This document shows, in pieces, positions 29,526-42,019 of a stretch of DNA of 64,000 bases. The DNA comes from Paraspadella gotoi. Its lineage: Eukaryota; Chaetognatha. The notes under the pieces were generated by a model. The model saw only the letters and a list, made by a program, of their open reading frames with translations. It searched no databases and was not told the DNA's origin. The stretch lies in the NCBI GenBank assembly GCA_051294375.1, contig CM119265.1, positions 13,136,124 through 13,200,123 on the forward strand, given 5' to 3'. Both the position numbers and the translations under genes were made by a program. Numbering within the stretch: position 1 is the first letter of the stretch; each line of letters opens with the position of its first letter.

Positions 29526-32500
29526 ATATTTTATATCCATTTTTTTTTCAGCTCAGCGCGACGCTCCCGTCGTTGAATCTCGCGAATTGCCATCGCCACA
29601 AAAAACTAAATGACGGCCGCCGACGACGGCGTTGGCGCCGACAACGCCTGTCGCGTCTCCCGCAATCGCATCTGGTTTCGGCCTCCACGCCGTAAAAAAG
29701 TCCAAAGGCGCCGCGGCTCAAAACGGAACCAACAAGAAGAAGATGAGCATCTTGATCGGTCGAGTAGAGGCCGCGCGACGCGGGGAGGCACGGGAGTATC
29801 CGGCCGCCGAATTGGGCGAAGACGACGAAGTCTTCGGTTCCGGAATCAAACTCAGACAAAAGGGCGGAGAAGAGGCGATGGTCGGAGGCGTTGGCACTTA
29901 CGGATTCGACTACCCGGAGGCGGAAGCGACGACGCCTTCGACGCCGAGCGACAAATCGGAGCGAGTGAGGGAGGAGCGGAGGAGGAGGAGCCGAAGGGTG
30001 GAGGAAGCGAGGGGGAAGAGGGAGGAGAGGAAGGAGGAGAGAGGATCGGCGGAAAGGGGAGGAGGAAGAGGAAGGGGAAAGAGGAAGACATGGAAGGGAG
30101 GCGGAGGAGGAGGGGGAGAAGGGAGAGAAAAGGACGGTGAGTTAGAGACTCGGAACCGAATACGAAATTAACGAGAAAATGCAGGGGAAATTTTTTTTTT
30201 CTCCTTTTCCAGTCGCAGCCGCTGCGTCCGCCGCCGCCGCCTCGTTGGGCAGTCCGCTTCGCCTCCGCTATTCGCCTCCGTCGGTGATTCTGCCTCCCTG
30301 CGGAGACGTCGACGGCGGAGTTGGCGGCGGCGATTGCGAGGAAAACCGCCATTCCTTCGATCGTCCGTTTCAACTGGAATCAGCGTCGGCCTCTTTGACG
30401 ACGCCGTCGCGGCCAGCGTCGTCGGCGCCGGTGCTGCCCAACATCCGCGCCACGAATTACTTCGATTCCGGATTCGGCGCCGAGGACGAGGACGACGAGG
30501 GACTGCGGCAGACGATGGAGAGCGAGGTGAGGCTTATTGGGGCCTTTTGTCGACCGATCTCGTTTTAGCAGCAACGGAAAATGTTTTTTGCGCCATCAGA
30601 CAAAACCACTTTTAATTAAAACTCTCGTTTAACGACTCCAGATGTCCCACTTGTCGGTCCCACCCGCTATCGACCCGCGCGATTTCCCAGCTTCTATGTC
30701 TTCCACCGAAATCGACGTAGACGACGAAGGCGGCGCCGCGGCGACGCAGGAGACGCTGCGGGGTCTCACGCTGCCGAACGGAGCCGGTGAGAGCGTGGGG
30801 GTGAGAGAGAAGTTTGGAAATGGTGAGGTTGATCGAGAAAAAGACAAAATAATTATCTCCCTCCCCCCTATCAGAACACCTCCGAATACCTCCAGACGAA
30901 TCCGGAGTCGCCTTCTACGTGGACCTCCACGGCCATGCCTCCAAACGTGGCTGCTTCGTCTACGGAAACTGTCTGGACGACGAGGAGCAGCAGGTCGAGA
31001 ACGTCCTATTCGCCAAGCTGCTATCCATGAACACCGCGCACTTCGATTTTCAGGTTTGAAGCGGATGTTCAGTTGTTCACTTGATTTCATTGATTTTGAT
31101 TGAATTCAATAATTTTTGCATAATTTTTTACCCGAAGGCCTGCAACTTTACCGAGCGCAACATGTACTCTCGCGACAAACGCGACGGGATGTCGAAAGAG
31201 GGATCCGGTCGAGTCGCCATCTACAAAGCCATCGGCATCACTCACAGCTACACCCTCGAGTGCAACTACAACTCGGGTCGGGTGGTCAACGCCTTGCAAG
31301 CTTGCACGGGTGACAACGGGCGGGCGACGCCGCCGATCCAGGTTGGATTTTTTTGAATGATACGAGTTCCATAGTTGATTCTCGCCTTGTCCGTTGAGTG
31401 ATCGAACGCTTGGTCTTTAGACGTCGTGCCCGCCAAAATACACTCCGTCTCACTACGAGGACGTCGGCAAAGCTTTGGCCATTGCCGCGTTAGATCTGAT
31501 GGAAGTCAATCCGTGGTCAAGAATACCAGGTATGAAGTTTTTGGTTTTTCGGAAACAAAAGGCTAGCGTCCCGAAGCGGCCCGACAACAGAATTAATAAT
31601 TGAAAGTCATTCAGTAAATTGTGATTTGTAATTTATTTTCAGCCTCGGAATTTTCCAACGGTGTCGGCGTTCGAGACTGGACCCGGAAGTTCGTTCGAAG
31701 TTCGTTCCGCTTCGTTCCGTTGCCACCAGGTCTTTGAAACAGTAAAAAAAATTCTATAGAAATTATTCCCTTGTTTTTCTCGGTCGAAAAAAAAAAGAGT
31801 TGAAAGGGCCGCCACACCTACGAGCTTGGCGGTGAGAGCGGCCTGGAATTCGGTTAGCCGCGTTTCCGGTGAAAGACGAAACGCGGTACGACATAGTATT
31901 CTTGTTCCCAATATGTTACAGTTATTTTGTTATTATCATGAGGAGATCCAAAAAAATTATGTTACTTACCGTCGGAGTGGCCACACTATGAACTTTTTCT
32001 CGACATTCACTTCACTCCAGGAGCAAACCCTTCTGCCATGACTCCCTGCGTTTCGGCGTATTCTTACAGTGGAGCAGTCGTTGTCGCTCAGGCCGAAGCT
32101 GCGGCGAGGGGTAAGTTGATAAAGAGCCCTGAGATGTCAAATAATATTATGAATTGAATGGTGACTTGACATGAAAGTAATTGATTTTCACGATGTCCAT
32201 CGTCCAATCGGCGAAAAAAATTGTATTTGACTATTTCAGCTGCTGCCAATAAATTAATCGCGACCGCGAGACAAAGTTTGTCGGAAATTCAAAACCGTCT
32301 TGGCCCCATCGCTTCGAGTAAGACATCTTAACTGAAATCATATTAAGAATGAAATAATAAAGAAAAAGAAAGTAATAGTAGTGAGAACTACAATAATGAT
32401 CGTGGTATTAATAATAACGGTCAAATGAAATCTTGATAATGGTTTTATCATTTAAGTTTTAGCGTTACTCTCACTGATTAACAGTATTACTTAAATTAAC

Positions 32501-33907
32501 TAATTGCGTTATTTGTTTCATCAGAAACGCTGGATCTGTATACGTCGCTCGTTCCAAAACCAGATTTTCCGCGCGGGTAATTCAATTTTTTTTTTATATT
32601 TCGGTCTTCTTCTCTCTCTGCATGATTTTTTTTTTCTGCACCTTTTTAAATTTTATCCAAATAATCCGCTTGTTTACCCCTTGATCCCTCCTCCCGGCAG
32701 AAATAATCGATACACCACCACTACTTCTACTCAACCATCTTATTCATTATCGATGAACTACTTTGGTGGCGGTAATTCGCATTCTATTGCAATGTTTGCG
32801 CTGTTACCATTTTTTTTTGCATGTTGCATGAAAAAAAGTTGATATCGATCTAATCACAAGTCGTTTTTGCGATGTTCATTTGTATCTTTTTTTTTTTTTA
32901 AGTGCCGACGAATATTCAAATATCTGCGCCCATGCGTCCTCTGACGTCTTCGGCGGAGACGTTTCGCCGTCCGACGTCATCGGTGATCAGAACTATGACG
33001 GCGTCAACGACGACAACGCCGACGACGAAGACGCATAGCGGATGCGAGGTGGATTTCTCCGCCGTCCGTCTGCGACCTTCGACGCGCGAGATGGCGCTGT
33101 CCTCGAGTTTGTTGCCGGCGACGATCGCGACTCCGACGGAGATATCGAAAACGACGTCGAGAGTAGCGCCTCAGGCGACTCTTTGCGCAGAGTCGGCCGT
33201 GCTGGCGCCGCTCGGCGAAACGCTGACGACCTTCATCGCCCCTTCCACCGACTCTGTCCCATCTCAGTCATCACGGCCTCAAGCGGGCATCGCCACGGCG
33301 TCGTTTTCATTGTCGTCGTCTTTTTCGTCCGCGTCGCAATCGCGCCTTCTCGTCCACGATATCGTCTCTTGCGCGCGACCGAAGACGCAGAGTCCCCGTG
33401 GCGTCTCTCGCTCCGTTTCGAGCGGCGTCGTCGACAAAATTCCGGCGCCGTTGATGCGAGAAAGTCGCGTAAATGACGCGGGGTCGAAGATGACGACCTC
33501 ACTAGTCGCGATTCCGAAACGAGGAGGTCTTTCCGGCCTCGACGGGCGCGCCTCTACGTCCGACGCCGGCGTCGACCGACGACGAGAAAGCGGCGGAGTG
33601 GCGGCGCAGGCGCGGCTGCAGCTGCGAGCGTCTGCGCCGAGTCTCATAATGGCGCCGCCGGAGAAAGCAGCCGTCGTCTCCGGCGTCGATCAGGGAGGAG
33701 GGTAAGCGATTGTATTTTTGATCTTGTGATTCGCTTGAAATAATTATTTATTGGGTTAAGTTGAATTGAGTTATTTTTAATTTTAGCGAGACGAATCTAA
33801 AATCTATATTTTTATCGGAATCTCTGGTTGACATGCAACATTTGCGGTCGGAAGGAGCTAAGGGAGACGGAATCGCCTGTCACAAAAGTTCTAACGTGAG
33901 TGAGAGA

Positions 33908-33993
<86 letters not shown>

Positions 33994-35918
33994 TCTACCA
34001 GTACGAATTTTATTCTTCCAGGCTCGTGATGGCGTTCAAGGAACGGAAATGCCAGCCATGTTTCCAACTAAAAATCCGACGCCACAGCCGAAGCCGCAGC
34101 CGTCCGCGCAGCCCTCGCTCCATCGGACAACACTGTCGACGGCCAACCTGGCGACCAAAAATCCGATAGATCGAAAACCGAACTCAGTTCGCCGTGCGTT
34201 GGGTAATAAAGCGATGTTTAATAAAGCCATTAAGTACTAAGTAGTCGTCGTCTTCCTCGTATTCTTCGTTGTCTTCGTCGTCGTCATCGTCTTTGTTCGA
34301 ATCTTTTGAGTTCCCAAAAAGTGCCATCTAATTCGAAAAAAAAAAATCCTTTTAAGAGTTTTTTTCTTTCTCGTGCCCGGGCAGACAGGCCAACGCCAAA
34401 AAAAAAATGAGACGAAGGTAAACGCGAAATATTCGCTTTCCATTTTTTTGTATTAGCGATTAATATTTTTTTTCGTATAGTTTGCTAATCGTTTATTTTT
34501 ACTTACTCCTTCTCAAATCTCAATGTTTTCAGGATAAATAACATGGAATTAAAACAAACATAAAATAATGCAAATTAACTAGAACTTTAAATCAATAAAT
34601 GGTATTCAGCTTACGCATGTACTTTTTAATTGATGGATAAATCTGTTCTAGTGTTCGTTTGATTAGTTGTAGTTTTCCTTACAGGTACAAATATTCCTCT
34701 TGATTATTCTAAATGAAAATCCATGATTGGCGGACAGTTTTCCGTGTTTGGCTATAATCGGCAGACTGTGTCTTTCCTTGTTTATATCTAGCGCGATTGA
34801 CCCTAAAGATTTCATCGTTTTTATTATTTTGTCTGACAACAAAGAATTTTTTTCCTCCGCCAGGTTATCCCCAACACCATGCCACCCGCCGGCGACATTC
34901 ACGTTCATCTCCGTCGCTTCGCCCGTCAATGTCACGAGCTTCGCTTCCATCCAATGCGGTCTTGGAGGCGCCATCCGCTGTGGCGTTGTCGTCGGCGGCG
35001 TCGTCGGCGAACGTCGACGCCACTCTCTCACGAAATTCATTGTCGGATTTCCGGCCGATAACAAGTCCGGATACCGCCGGGGCCATGTTCGCGCCATTCG
35101 TCGGCCACGCGCCATTGAAGAAGGCGGGGCGGACGTCGTCCGACCGGAAGTCGGCGCGCGGCGACTCATTGATGGCGGCGCCGATAAAAAAATCGGCGTC
35201 GCTGATGACGGAATCATTTTCAGCGAATGCATCTAAGAGTTTGGAAGCGGCGGGCGCAACGGTGGGAGAGATGGAGGCGACGGAAACGGCTGCATTGCGC
35301 AACGGGTAAGTAAGACTCGAAAACTCTTTTCAAAACTTGAGGTTCAGTTTCCTTCATTCTATTAAATTAAATGTCTGGCTGAATTAATACAGAGGCGGCG
35401 ACTTGTCCGGCCATAACATTGACTTGGCCGCCGGCGCTGATGGCGGCGGAGGCGGCGATGGGATCGACGGAAATCTAAACGACGCCATCAGTTTGTACGG
35501 CGACTTCGACGGCGACGGTCGCGGCGACCAGGAAGACGACATCGGCGCTTCCAAGAACAAAGCTCGAAAAACCGGGCGTCGTCGGTTACGTAAAAAACCT
35601 CCCCGTCTTTCCGGTCCGAAACCGGAAGCGGGGGCGACGTCGACGACGTCACGTCACCGTCTGGCGTCGCTATCGTCGTCGCGTCACCGTCACCCCTCGT
35701 TGTCCACTTCCAAAGACTGGCGAGGACCGAACAGTTTGAGATCCGGACAGGTCACGGCCTTCGGACACGTTCTGAGATCGGGCCATATTTGGGGCGATAA
35801 GCACGTTTGCCGACCGGGCGCAGGGACGGGCGGTTACCTCCGACCCGGAAATCACGTGACGTCAATCGTCGAGAAATTACAATCTAAATATTTAAAAAGA
35901 TACTTCCCGCATCACTAG
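26558..35918 (+). CDS. AGBL5: Cytosolic carboxypeptidase 5-like (tubulin deglutamylase, M14 family)
   Basis: The product should be a zinc carboxypeptidase that trims glutamates, including branch-point glutamates, from tubulin. Exons: 26558-26629, 26724-26810, 26900-27032, 27096-27277, 28011-28121, 28272-28368, 28533-28654, 28741-28903, 28965-29144, 29215-29437, ~29552-30136, 30213-30526, 30642-30786, 30875-31053, 31138-31341, 31421-31529, 31643-31729, 32021-32110, 32240-32317, 32525-32576, 32701-32771, 32903-33701, 33787-33895, 34022-34202, 34864-35305 and 35393-35918. The N domain opens [18 protein letters not shown]. Zinc ligands lie in VHPGE (exon 8) and [11 protein letters not shown] (exon 14), and the catalytic Glu in TLECNYN (exon 15). 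Total length is about 1780 residues against about 890 in human. The insert between FHHRAN and the third zinc ligand is about 400 residues, rich in Asn, Lys, Glu and Gly. The tail after exon 17 is low-complexity Ser/Ala/Gly. Exon 11 has an in-frame TGA and a phase mismatch with exon 10. If the exon-24 donor is skipped, the protein stops at 34240. Confidence 0.96.
27754..28005 (+). repeat. Dispersed repeat A, copy 1 (intron 4 of the CCP5 gene)
   Basis: It shares several blocks with 40028-40320 in the same order: AAATGCATATAATTTGCC followed by TATAGTTGGTTG, a GTCATGTCATGTCAT run, and GTCACTGC, GCGCAACACATT, GAATT at the end. It lies directly upstream of the exon 5 acceptor. No coding capacity was seen, so it may be a short non-autonomous transposable element. 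Confidence 0.8.
29438..29525 (+). repeat. (GA)n tract fused to a 5' splice site
   Basis: Intron 10 of the carboxypeptidase gene begins GTGAGAGAGAGA, so the microsatellite includes the donor site itself. Confidence 0.95.
33896..33991 (+). repeat. (GA)n tract fused to a 5' splice site
   Basis: Intron 23 of the carboxypeptidase gene starts GTGAGTGAGAG and is almost wholly a GA tract, ending about 30 bp before the next acceptor. Confidence 0.95.
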
Positions 35919-36976
35919 TCGAAAATATTATCTGTCCTCTTTTAACCCCGAAACTACTCTTTGAAATTAATATCCATTAGACATATTTATGTTGTCCAGT
36001 GCCACCTAATTTGAAATTAAAATGTTTTAGGAATTGTTAATTTATTTTTCGTCTTAAGGCCAGGGATCAGTCAATTTAAACATTACAAGAACTTTATATA
36101 CTGTATTAAACACTCCTTCGCCTCTCTCTCGTAAGTATTTCAGGTTTTTTTCCCAAAATTTAGAATATAAATATATTTAACTTTTTTCCTTCAGGGTATG
36201 CTCAATTTTTACAACCATTTTTTTCTTTTGGTAAACCTAGATTTTTAAGTAAAGACTGATTCTATGAAGAAAATTCTGAGTTGCAATGATGTCTCGACTA
36301 TGATGATGTGTAAATTGTGTACCTAGCTAAAGTCAAAAGTACAGAGTTTAAAAAGAAAAATAAACAAAAAGAGTTGGAGCTCAAACCATTTGACGAAATA
36401 TTTCAAAAAAAATAATTTAGGGAAGAGTATTATAATATATATTATAATATAAGAGGGATTTTGGAAATTGTTTTTCATATTAAAGATATTTAGGTTTAAT
36501 CATTTAAAATTATTTTTTTCTTACGAAGGAAAGTGAATTTCCAAAATCCCTGTCGTAACTTTTGTACCCTTGACCTGAAGTAAATCTTTTTAAAATTTAG
36601 TAAAAATCCTCTTCTCCGTTTGGACTTTTACGATATGTTTCTTTTATTTTATATAGTAATAACAAAATCGAATAAATGACAATGGATTTGAAAAAAAGAG
36701 AAAGTGAATACATTTTCGGAATCGTCAGGTCGACTTTCTGAATATCTGTTTCAGTGTATTTCGAATTTTAAATTGGGTGATCGCTTGCCTTAAAACAAAT
36801 TGAATCCTTAAGAAAATGGGTTTTTATTTCGGAAAGAATATTCCAATATTTTTTTCATAAAATTTGTCATCAAGCAGTTCAAATCTTTGTGTATCTCGAT
36901 GCATGTCTTTCTTCCTTTGTATCTTCTCCACCAAGCATCTTTAAAATGCCGTGTGAATTGTGATCGAATACGCCAT
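35919..36976. other. Intergenic, convergent 3' ends
   Basis: About 1.06 kb of AT-rich DNA separates the 3' ends of the carboxypeptidase (+) and the EGF protein (-). It should hold both 3' untranslated regions. No further gene was seen. Confidence 0.7.
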
Positions 36977-39900
36977 TCACACATTTCTGCATTCGCATCT
37001 TTTCTTTTTCTCCATGCTCCAGTTGATCGGACAAGCGTCCATCTCCCTGGCATGCCTGCACTTATATTTCGGCCCGCATTCGCAATCTGCGATGGAAGGA
37101 AACGGTTACCCAGTAATCGATAAGACTATTTTACTTTTGTTTATCTCAATTTCAAATATTATTTGGAATAGTGATAATTAAAAAAATGAAGAGGAACACA
37201 ATGAGAGAGCGATTTCGAAAGAATTACCTTCGCAACATTCCAAGTCGCTATTGCAGCTCTCGATCATTTTCCATTCTTCGCCGTCGATTCTTGCTCCATC
37301 GTCGCCAGGACAGACTTCGCAATTCTGCGCCAAGTTAAAATGGAAAATCATTTATCACAGATATTTCCTGACCATCCACTTCCCATCGTTACCTCTCTTC
37401 TGCATTTGGTCGTGACTCTGATCTTGTCCTTGGTCAAGGGACACTTTTTCTCGCAACACTCCGGATCTTCCTTGCACTGAGCTTCCGTCAATGGACAACG
37501 TTCGTATTCCATAGTTTCGTCGGGAGCGCAATCCTTGGGTGCCTCCAAACACACGCACAACTCCTCGTACAAGACGTCGGATTCGGGCTGGGAAAGTGAC
37601 GAAGAGATTAGTACCAGCCTCCCATCGATTTCCACGTCTTCATGATTCTATCCTTTTTCCATTTTTCCAAAATCCCTCGACCTAACCTCATTGTTGAGGT
37701 AAAAACAATGTTTCTTTCTACATTCTTCCGAATCCCGGCTGCATTCGGCGTAGCGTTTGTCGTAAAATTTCGGGCAAGGTTTTCGCTGCTCGTAGCATTC
37801 GGAAATTGGTTCGCATTCCAAGTAGTTGCAGGAACACGTCCCTTCCACGATCTTGGTTAAAAAGAAAAATCAAGCGCTCGAATTTAGAAATTTCGTTGTA
37901 GAGACTTAAGTACTAGTAACTGACGAAATAAATAAAAATAAATAAAATGTGAGAACGACGAAATACCGCTTAAAATATATCGTTAAAGCCTGAGAACCTT
38001 TGATTTATATCCTCGCTCGCAAGGACATTGTTCTGAGTTAGGAAAGCCGTCCTGATGGAAGTAACAGAGGCCCCAGTCCTGCTCGCATTGGATTGGCTCG
38101 CACATCTCCTGCGAGACACAAAAACAAATTAAAATTTAAAAAATAAAATAAAATAAAATCGAAAAAATAAAAATAATGCGAGCGCAAAGGCGTCCCAGAA
38201 ATCGAGACCTTTGAAACGCATTTATCATAGTCGAGAACGGGATCCACTCCCGGGCTTTTCTTTTCGCAAGTGCCGCAAGCCTCGTGCTTAATGTCGATGC
38301 AGGTAAATTTGCAACCTGGTCGAGGGGATGCTCAGGTCGTGTAAGTCGTCCAAATGTAAGATCATTATTGATAAATAAGTAAATTACCGTTTTCTGTTAT
38401 ATTTCGGTGTTCGCATTGTGTGGATTTGCAGGGGGATGGCTTTGGAACCACCTCGTAGTCCATGCAGTGGGGGCAGGTGGTGTTCACGCTTGTTTTGAGT
38501 TCTACAAAGAAAAAAAGCCGAAAATTATGCCGTTTGGGTCTGTCCGCTCAGTTCTCACTCTCAGATGAGACGGGGGTCTAAAGTCGTCTCTCAAAGACAG
38601 TTGCTGACATTTTTAGAGCTTCATAAACACTCAAGCTATGCCTCAGCCAGCTAGTGTCAAAAGATGCTTTAAAAAGCCGCCTTGGTAACGATGAGAGCAG
38701 ACGTTTTCTTTTTCAAACATCAAATACCGATCGATTGATGGAGCTTAAATTGTATGAACGTGTGAGTGGGCTAAAACTGCGTCGTCGTCATGGTAGTAAC
38801 TCGCCATTTTTTCCCGCCAACCTTCGCAGGCGTTCGGTTCCGGTTTCGAATTGCAGACTTCCGGGTTCTCTTGACAAACACTCTGCTTGCATCCTTTATC
38901 AGTTCCATTGAGGATCTCTACTATCTCCTCGACCTGGCAGACTTTGTCGCACGTCTGGGATGGAAAAGGGCGTCACACTCAATGCTGTCACATTCGCTAA
39001 GCACTCTCGCTTTGAAACAGATTTTTTGTTTTTTTTCTCTGAATCAGCCGGTACTGTGCAATTACTCAAACTAAAGCATGCCTTAAATTAAAGTTATGAG
39101 GCGACTTACGATCGGTCGCCCTCTCTAAACCTTCCTCTATCCTTTTCCTTCGCGCCGGTCAATCCCCACGGTCACCTTGCCCTCGCTTTTCGATAATTTG
39201 CTAATGAAGCAGGAACCCGCCTTCGTCTACTGGCCTTGACACGCCATTGAACTTCTCCGCATGAACCCACCTCTTCTTCCTTCAGAGGAATGACGCCGGT
39301 GTCGACGCACTGTTCCACGGCTATGCATCCCTTCAACTCCTTCGTCGTGAAGTACGACGATTGGAGACGTTCACACGTGCGACAGGGGCGACAGGAGACG
39401 AAGGGGCAGAGGTAACCTGAGAGTAGGAGTTAGGCGCGAAAAGAGGAATGTGTGGTGGTATATTCACACCGCCTCACATCAATCATCGTTCAGCCAATCC
39501 CATTGGTTCACAGGGGGACGCACCATCCCAAGCGTTGTGTTCCATTCCACAGTCCTAACGACTTCCCTCTGTGTTGGAAAAACGAGACCGTCCTAGGATA
39601 ACCACGTCAGTGACAGTAGGGGTCACTGAGGATAGGAAGCCCCCAAAGCTAACATTGAGATGCCCCAACCCAATGGGCATTAGAGGCAACTTTGCTGTTG
39701 CCATCATATTTTACAAAAGTTTTTTTAATTTTTTTCCAGCGAATCCAAATCTGTTCTTGAAAATATTTTAAAATTATATAAAATTCGTACATGTACAAAG
39801 GCAAAAAAAATAATAATATTCAATAACTGAATCCTTTCCTCGCGCCACCCTAATGAGCATAAAGAAAAAGGACAACTCGGTTCACACCTTCGTCCGAACA

Positions 39901-40347
39901 CTCGTTCTTCCTGTTTTCAGAGTCGAAGCACTTTCGAAGCTCTGAAAATCCGATAAAAAATTTAAAATTAATTACCTTTCTATATTTATTTATTTATTTA
40001 TTTATTTATTTATCTCTTTCTTTTTTTTTGTTTCGCCGCGAGTACTCGCGGAGCAACTCTATAAGTTTATAAGTTGGTCTGTGAGTCGGTCTGTGAGTAT
40101 GTCTGTCCCACTTACGTTAAAAATGCATATAATTTGCCTATAGTTGGTTGATCAAATCTAAGGGACTGTCAGGAATTCCTAAGACTATAAAGAATAAAAG
40201 ATAGAATTTTGATGCAGTGCATGTCATAAATACACGGGCAAAATAGTTTTTAGTCATGTCATGTCATATCATGTAATCAAAGGGAAAATAAAGTCACTGC
40301 GGCGCAACACATTGGAATTTCTTTTTTTTCTTTTTTTTTATTTATGT

Positions 40348-40403
<56 letters not shown>

Positions 40404-42019
40404 TTTGTTTCCACATCCCAACACCTTTTTTCTCTTTAGAAAATTTTCCCATCATGGAATTAGCGTCGTAATCTTCACATTGAGCTCCTGTTTAAAAAAA
40501 AAAAAAAAAAAATTATATGCGAACGTGAATCGTCCGTTTCGGTAATTTATCCTTCAGAACTTTAAACAGCGTAAATCGATCAAGGCGTTGCTCTTTTTAG
40601 TTATTTTTAAAGTTTTATCGTCCTTTCTGTCATCGTCGCCATAGTCGTCGTCACCGCTAAATCCCTCGAAGCAGAGGCAGCGATTTTTTAAGCACTTGGC
40701 GCCGTTTTCGCAGTCGCCGTTATTCGCGCAGTATGAATCCCACGTCTCTTGAGTGGTCGTTGGCTCCGGCGGCGGCTGCAGCGGCTTTTCCTGCGGCTTC
40801 TCCGACGGCTTCTCCGACTTAATTTTTGTCTTCGTTTTGTTCACAGAATGAGAATAAGTGAAAAGAGGAAAATACGAATTCTTAATTCCGAACACACTTT
40901 AACATTTGAACAAAGAGCAAACACTAATACTTTAAACCGTTTAAAGATGAGTTATGTTTATCTTTTATTTACCTCACATTTGTCACCCGTAAATCCAGGA
41001 GCGCAGACGCACTTCTGCTTTACTTCGCCACTAATCAAACAAGTTGTGATTAGTATTTATCTTTAGGATTTACTTTTTACAATCCCGACCTGTCTACCCG
41101 TTGATTCCCTCATTCGCTCTCTCACCGAATGAAATGTTGACAGGTCCCCCCGTTGAGACAGATTCTTTCGTCCAAAGAAAAGCTCCTTTTAACGATAAAG
41201 TCTTCGTATTTAACGAGTTTGTTAAAGTTTTTGTGGGACTCGTCCTTGAATCTGTTGGAAATGTCCGAATGTCCCTCGCAGACGCGTTGAAGTGGGATGC
41301 AGCGCGGGTGAAGAGTATCAATGACCTTCTCAAAGTACTCGTCCCAGAGTTCCGCCTCAAAGGGCAGCCCGGTTGGGCATTCTGGAGTTGGGTGAGGGGA
41401 GTCGCAGAGGGGAAAGGCAGTAGGGGTACAGGAGGTATGAGTGAGAGAAAGAGAGTTATGGAGAAAAATGAAATGAGGAAATAAGAGATGCAGAGATATG
41501 GAGAGAAATGGATATGTGCAAAGGAAGATAAAGAGAGTGTGATTGAATATAATACTTAAATAAAGCATTTTTAATTATTCAATCTTCGTACCGTTGCACA
41601 TCTTTTCGTCTTCATCCCCATCGCAACTTCCCGATTCCTCCATCGACGGAACGTTGTTGCAAATCTTTTCGATCTCCGCGCATTCGCCGGTAGGTTCGCT
41701 GAAAGCCAAATGGAAAATTCCAAAGCCGATGCCATGATTGTCATTATTTTCTCCTGTCCACATTTATAATTTAAAGGTAGGTACTTGGTAGATTATTCAG
41801 GTGCAAATTAAAATTAAAATTGAATTACAGTGGATCGGATACAGGATACAATACCAGCCATAATAAACATCTGCTTATCTGCTATCTGAAACTTTGTTAA
41901 CTAATCAACGTGAATAAGTTTATAACAGCTTCTTACCACATGTATTTTTTGTTTCCGCATTCTCCCTTGATGGCAATTATCTGGAATAAAACTAACAGAA
42001 CAATACGCAACTTCGACAT
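36977..42019 (-). CDS. Secreted cysteine-rich protein with two EGF domains
   Basis: Sixteen exons with fully consistent phases encode 653 residues: 41937-42019, 41592-41698, 41126-41381, 40973-41030, 40655-40817, 40425-40487, 39888-39941, 39271-39416, 38822-38954, 38388-38501, 38209-38315, 37998-38108, 37687-37851, 37393-37587, 37228-37324 and 36977-37086. It opens with a signal peptide (MSKLRIVLLVLFQIIAIKG). Exons 3-4 make a canonical EGF domain (CLNGGTCQHF, then CVCAPGFTGDKCE). Exons 5-6 make a second one (CANNGDCENGAKC, then CLCFEGFSGAQCED), joined by a Pro/Glu/Lys linker. From exon 7 on there are short units with CPxC-type pairs and many cysteines that I cannot assign to a named domain. 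The protein ends CECRNV. No membrane segment was seen after the signal peptide. It probably acts outside the cell in matrix, mucus or adhesion, but this is inference. Confidence 0.87.
39460..39795 (+). repeat. Dispersed repeat B, copy 1
   Basis: It lies in the intron between exons 7 and 8 of the EGF gene. It shares a CCGCCTCAC end block, a GATGCCCCAACCCAATGGGCAT block, GTTGCC runs and an AT-rich tail with 42890-43075, which is in the opposite orientation. Composition is more GC-rich than the surrounding intron. No reading frame of note was seen. Confidence 0.75.
40028..40320 (+). repeat. Dispersed repeat A, copy 2
   Basis: This is the second copy of the element at 27754-28005, in the same orientation, with about 50 extra bases in the middle. 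It lies in an intron of the EGF gene. Confidence 0.8.
40341..40404 (+). repeat. (TTTC)n microsatellite
   Basis: A tract of TTTC units lies immediately after dispersed repeat A copy 2. Confidence 0.95.

Noticed and set aside
34022-34240. Ending the carboxypeptidase at the stop at 34240
   Set aside because: It remains possible as an isoform. The donor at 34203 joins exon 25 in exact phase and exon 26 then follows in phase to a stop at 35918, so the longer form was preferred.
32902-35309. Open frames on the opposite strand or in other frames of carboxypeptidase exons 22 and 25
   Set aside because: The exons are GC-rich with few stops, so shadow frames stay open by chance. Only the frame used here connects in phase at both splice sites.
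36808-37061. Longer minus-strand frames at the 3' end of the EGF gene
   Set aside because: They are in the wrong phase relative to the splice acceptor at 37087. The in-phase frame ends at 36977 with CECRNV and two further cysteines, fitting the rest of the protein.
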